In this document: positions 5,892 through 8,345 of the stretch, piece after piece
Position numbering within the stretch: position 1 is the first letter of the stretch
Layout of the letters: every line of letters begins with the position of its first letter
Source: Pseudomonadota bacterium
Lineage (GTDB): Bacteria; Pseudomonadota; Alphaproteobacteria; Acetobacterales; Acetobacteraceae
Assembly: GCA_021808055.1 (NCBI GenBank)
Contig: JAKBCH010000058.1
Span: 1 to 8,345 of the forward strand
Reading direction: 5' to 3'
DNA length: 8,345 bases
Program-made: the position numbers and the translations under genes
Notes under the pieces: generated by a model
Seen by the model: the letters and a program-made list of their open reading frames with translations, nothing else
Told to the model about the DNA's origin: nothing
The model's database searches: none

Positions 5892-6563
5892 ATGCGGGTT
5901 TTGCTGGCGGAAGATGAAAAAAAGACAACCGACTACCTCACCAAGGGGCTGCGCGAGGATGGCCATGCGGTGGAGGCGGCCCAAAACGGTGCGGACGCGT
6001 TGGAACTGGCGCTGCAGCATGAATTCGACGCGATCATCCTGGACGTAATGCTGCCGGAACTGGACGGCTGGGAGGTGCTCAAACGCCTGCGTGCAGCCGG
6101 GCGGAGCACCCCGGTGTTGTTCCTGACCGCACGGGACCATGTGGAAGACCGGGTCCGCGGTCTCGATCTCGGCGCCAATGACTATCTCATCAAACCCTTC
6201 GCCTTTGCGGAGCTTTTGGCCCGGCTGCGCAACCTGGCGCGGCTGCCCAAGGCCGCACCGGGCGGCGGGCTACTGGCCGTGGGAGACCTGGAGATCGACA
6301 CACTGCGCCACCGCGTCATCCGCGCCGGGCAGAGCCTGCACCTTACTTCAAAGGAATACGCGCTCTTACTGCTGCTGGCGCGCAACCAGGGGCGGGTGCT
6401 CTCGCGCACCCTCATCGCCGAGGCGCTCTGGGGCGTGCTATACGACCAGCAATCCAACGCGGTGGACGCGCTGGTCCGCCGCCTGCGCGCCAAGCTGGAT
6501 ACACCTTTCGCAACGGCCTTGCTGCACACCATCCGCGGCACCGGCTATGTGCTGGATCGATGA
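5892..6563 (+). CDS. OmpR/PhoB-family response regulator (CusR/CopR-like)
   Basis: This is a 223-residue two-domain DNA-binding response regulator. The receiver domain (1-118) has the acidic pocket E7/D8, phospho-acceptor D51 (IILDVMLPELDGWE), switch T79 (FLTARD) and K101 (YLIKPFAF). The winged-helix effector domain (about 125-222) contains LTSKEYALLLLLARNQGRVLSR and ends RGTGYVLDR, both hallmarks of the OmpR/PhoB group. The overall style resembles heavy-metal regulators such as CusR and CopR. The ATG has a GGGCGGG stretch just upstream, a weak ribosome site. The stop overlaps the kinase start as ATGA, so the pair is co-translated. The downstream efflux adaptor is the likely target. The true signal, metal or otherwise, cannot be read from the sequence. 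Confidence 0.94.
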   Translation: MRVLLAEDEKKTTDYLTKGLREDGHAVEAAQNGADALELALQHEFDAIILDVMLPELDGWEVLKRLRAAGRSTPVLFLTARDHVEDRVRGLDLGANDYLIKPFAFAELLARLRNLARLPKAAPGGGLLAVGDLEIDTLRHRVIRAGQSLHLTSKEYALLLLLARNQGRVLSRTLIAEALWGVLYDQQSNAVDALVRRLRAKLDTPFATALLHTIRGTGYVLDR

Positions 6564-7966
6564 GGCTTCCCACCATCCGTCCGGCCTCCATCAGCGGGCG
6601 TTTGGCGCTTCTCTACACGCTGGGGGCGCTGCTGGCGGTGGGGTTGTTCGCGCTGCTGGCAAACTGGAAGCTTGAGGCGAATTTTACCACCGCCCACCGG
6701 GATTTTCTCCAGGCCAAGGCGGCGGAGTTGCAAGATGATCTAAGCGATGGCGATGGCACGCCGGACGCGCTGGTCAAGGAGATATTGCAGGAAACTGCCG
6801 ACGCCCGCCTGCGCCCCTATGAGGCCAGGGTACTGGTGGCGGGGCAACAGGCGGGTGAAACGCCGGGCATGGCCACCACGCTGCCCGCGCGCCTGTTTCC
6901 CGCCGCGCGCGGCGTACAGAGCCTCTCTCTCATTCCTTACCAAACCGGCGATAGCTCCTGGCTGCTCACCAGCCTGCCTTTGCAGGGGCCACAGGGCGTG
7001 AGCCTGCAAATCGGCCTGGACATTACGCGGGATAATGCGCTGCTGACGGATTTCCACCGTGCTTTGGCCGTGTTCTTCGTGCTGATGGTGCCGCTTTTGC
7101 TCGGCGCCGGACGGCTGGCCGCCGCCCATGCGCTGGCGCCAGTGGCGCGTATCGCCAAGGTGGCGCAGAGCATCACCCCCGCACAGCTTTCCCGCCGTAT
7201 CCCAATGCACCCACCCTGGCCGCGCGAGCTGACCGGGCTGGTGCAGGTGTTCAACCAGATGCTGGATAATCTTGAGTCCAGCTTCGAGCGGCTTTCCCGC
7301 TTTTCGGCGGATATCGCGCATGAGTTGCGCACGCCGCTTTCCAACCTCAATGGCAGCCTGGAAGTCTGCCTTACCCGCCCGCGCGGCGCGGCAGAGTATT
7401 GCGCCGCCATCACCTCCGCGCTGGAGGATGGCCAGCGCCTCACCGGGCTCATCGAGAATTTGCTGTTTTTGGCACGGGTGGAGAACCCGAGCCATGCGCT
7501 ACGCCATGAGCGTTGCGAGGCTGCCGAGATTTGCGCCCGGGTGGTGGCGCAGTACGAGGCGCAATCCCGGCCCAAGGAGTTGCGTATCCGCATTGAAGGG
7601 GCCGCCACGCTGTATGCGGACATGCTGCTACTCCGCCAGGCGGTGGGGAATGTGCTGGCGAATGCGGTGCGCCATGCGCCGCTAGGCTCGGAAATTGTGC
7701 TGGCCATCTCCGGAGGCCCCGCCAGTGGCGTGGAGATCGTCGTTGCCGACCAGGGGCCGGGCATTGCGCCTGAGCATCTGCCCCGGCTGTTCGACCGTTT
7801 TTACCAGACCGACCCGGCGCGCGGCCACAAGGCGGCGCAAGGCTCGGGGCTGGGGCTGTCCATCGTGCGGTCGATCATGGAACTGCACGGCGGGCGGGCG
7901 AAGATTGAGAGCACGTTGGGGCAAGGCACGCAGGTCACACTGCATTTTCCCTCCATGGAGGGCTGA
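6560..7966 (+). CDS. Membrane sensor histidine kinase (heavy-metal sensor kinase family)
   Basis: This 468-residue kinase is the partner of the preceding regulator. A first membrane helix (about 15-35), a periplasmic sensor of about 130 residues, a second helix (about 168-187) and a HAMP linker (to about 240) lead to the dimerisation domain. Its H-box FSADIAHELRTPL carries the phosphorylated His254. The ATPase domain has the N-box at N368 (NVLANAVRHA), G1 DQGPGI (397-402), F-box LFDRFYQTD and G2 GSGLGLS (428-434), so it looks fully active. The H-box region and the LLFLARVENPS stretch resemble CusS/CopS-type kinases. The predicted periplasmic loop, however, has no cysteine, only one methionine (M104) and histidines only near its ends (H46, H166), so the copper/silver ligands expected of CusS are not evident. 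The signal may differ. Confidence 0.94.
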   Translation: MRLPTIRPASISGRLALLYTLGALLAVGLFALLANWKLEANFTTAHRDFLQAKAAELQDDLSDGDGTPDALVKEILQETADARLRPYEARVLVAGQQAGETPGMATTLPARLFPAARGVQSLSLIPYQTGDSSWLLTSLPLQGPQGVSLQIGLDITRDNALLTDFHRALAVFFVLMVPLLLGAGRLAAAHALAPVARIAKVAQSITPAQLSRRIPMHPPWPRELTGLVQVFNQMLDNLESSFERLSRFSADIAHELRTPLSNLNGSLEVCLTRPRGAAEYCAAITSALEDGQRLTGLIENLLFLARVENPSHALRHERCEAAEICARVVAQYEAQSRPKELRIRIEGAATLYADMLLLRQAVGNVLANAVRHAPLGSEIVLAISGGPASGVEIVVADQGPGIAPEHLPRLFDRFYQTDPARGHKAAQGSGLGLSIVRSIMELHGGRAKIESTLGQGTQVTLHFPSMEG

Positions 7967-7968
7967 AC

Positions 7969-7984
7969 ATGATAAAATTATCAT
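7969..7984. promoter_or_regulatory. AT-rich perfect palindrome between kinase and adaptor genes
   Basis: ATGATAA (7969-7975) and TTATCAT (7978-7984) are perfectly inverted around AA. It starts two bases after the kinase stop and stands out in otherwise GC-rich DNA. It is short for a terminator and lacks a T tail. An operator for a dimeric repressor is possible; it loosely recalls a Fur-type half-site arrangement (TGATAA/TTATCA), but no regulator can be named. Confidence 0.35.
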
Positions 7985-7999
7985 TGAAATAGCGCGGTT

Positions 8000-8014
8000 C
8001 CGCCCGGCGGGCGG
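8000..8014 (+). other. GC hairpin just before the adaptor gene
   Basis: CCGCCC (8000-8005) pairs perfectly with GGGCGG (8009-8014) around GGC. It ends 15 bases before the adaptor ATG and is not followed by Ts. It may affect mRNA stability or access to the start codon rather than end transcription. Confidence 0.35.
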
Positions 8015-8029
8015 GCGTATCAGCGCCGG

Positions 8030-8345
8030 ATGACTCGACGCTCAAAATTCATGCCGCCTGGCCTCATCGCGGCAGCGCTGGCGCTCACGGCCCAGGCCCC
8101 GGCCAGCTGGGTAACGGTGCAAGCCACGCAACAAGCCCCCATCCTTTCCGGCTTTGCTTCCGTGCAGCCCGGCGCGCCCATTACCATCACCGCGCTGCAA
8201 GCGGGCGTGCTCACCAGCCTCGCCGTCGCGCCCGGCGAAAGCGTGAAGCCAGGGCAGACGATCGGGCAACTCGGCGGCCCGCAGATCGCAGCGGCACTGG
8301 CCGCGGCGCAAGGAGCGAGCAACGCTACCGATGCCAATTTGGCGG
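8030..8345 (+). CDS. HlyD/RND-type periplasmic adaptor (membrane fusion protein), N-terminal part
   Basis: The frame is open from the ATG at 8030 to the window end, 105 complete codons. A signal peptide is clear: basic MTRRSKF, hydrophobic GLIAAALALTA, and a cleavage region near AQAPA. No lipobox is seen. The mature part begins WVTVQATQQAPILSGFASVQPG and continues ITALQAGVLTSLAVAPGESVKPGQTIGQLGGPQI, the first half of a biotinyl/lipoyl-like barrel-sandwich domain. The alanine-rich LAAAQGASNA then starts the coiled-coil hairpin. Such adaptors join an inner-membrane pump (RND or ABC) to an outer-membrane channel; the pump should lie beyond the right edge. The ribosome site is weak. An internal ATG at residue 8 would shorten the basic n-region, so 8030 is preferred. 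The two-component genes 63 bases upstream probably regulate it. Confidence 0.85.
   Translation, partial: MTRRSKFMPPGLIAAALALTAQAPASWVTVQATQQAPILSGFASVQPGAPITITALQAGVLTSLAVAPGESVKPGQTIGQLGGPQIAAALAAAQGASNATDANLA

Noticed and set aside
7969..7992. A seven-codon mini frame (MIKLSLK) just after the kinase, a possible leader peptide
   Set aside because: It has no ribosome site or attenuator structure linked to it, and its sequence is imposed by the AT palindrome.

Overview
The window looks like high-GC proteobacterial chromosome, most likely Alphaproteobacteria and possibly an acidophilic member of Acetobacteraceae. The lineage is a guess from protein style; no rRNA or marker gene is present. No mobile element, CRISPR array, tRNA or rRNA was seen. 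Genes are tightly packed and no gene-free stretch exceeds about 230 bases.

Layout. The left two thirds reads on the minus strand. From right to left it holds hmp (flavohemoprotein, NO detoxification), a MarR-family regulator, a CLC-type chloride channel/transporter with C-terminal CBS domains, a [2Fe-2S] ferredoxin, its FAD-dependent ferredoxin reductase (4-base overlap with the ferredoxin), and the first 93 codons of an AidB-like acyl-CoA dehydrogenase that runs off the left edge. The right third reads on the plus strand: an OmpR/PhoB-type response regulator, a histidine kinase overlapping it by ATGA, and the start of a HlyD/RND-type periplasmic adaptor that runs off the right edge.

How the genes may work together. 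hmp has its own control region with two NsrR-like dyads, so nitric oxide induction is the best reading, although NsrR itself is not in the window. The MarR gene sits directly before the CLC gene, and a short palindrome fills the spacer of a candidate CLC promoter, which suggests local repression. Ferredoxin and reductase form an NADH-to-ferredoxin electron chain whose final acceptor is not here. The two-component system probably controls the efflux adaptor that follows it. Together the block resembles a stress-defence neighbourhood (NO, alkylation, anion/acid balance, efflux). All gene families are known. The less ordinary points are the regulatory dyads, the non-canonical pore residues of the CLC protein, and a palindrome plus hairpin between kinase and adaptor.
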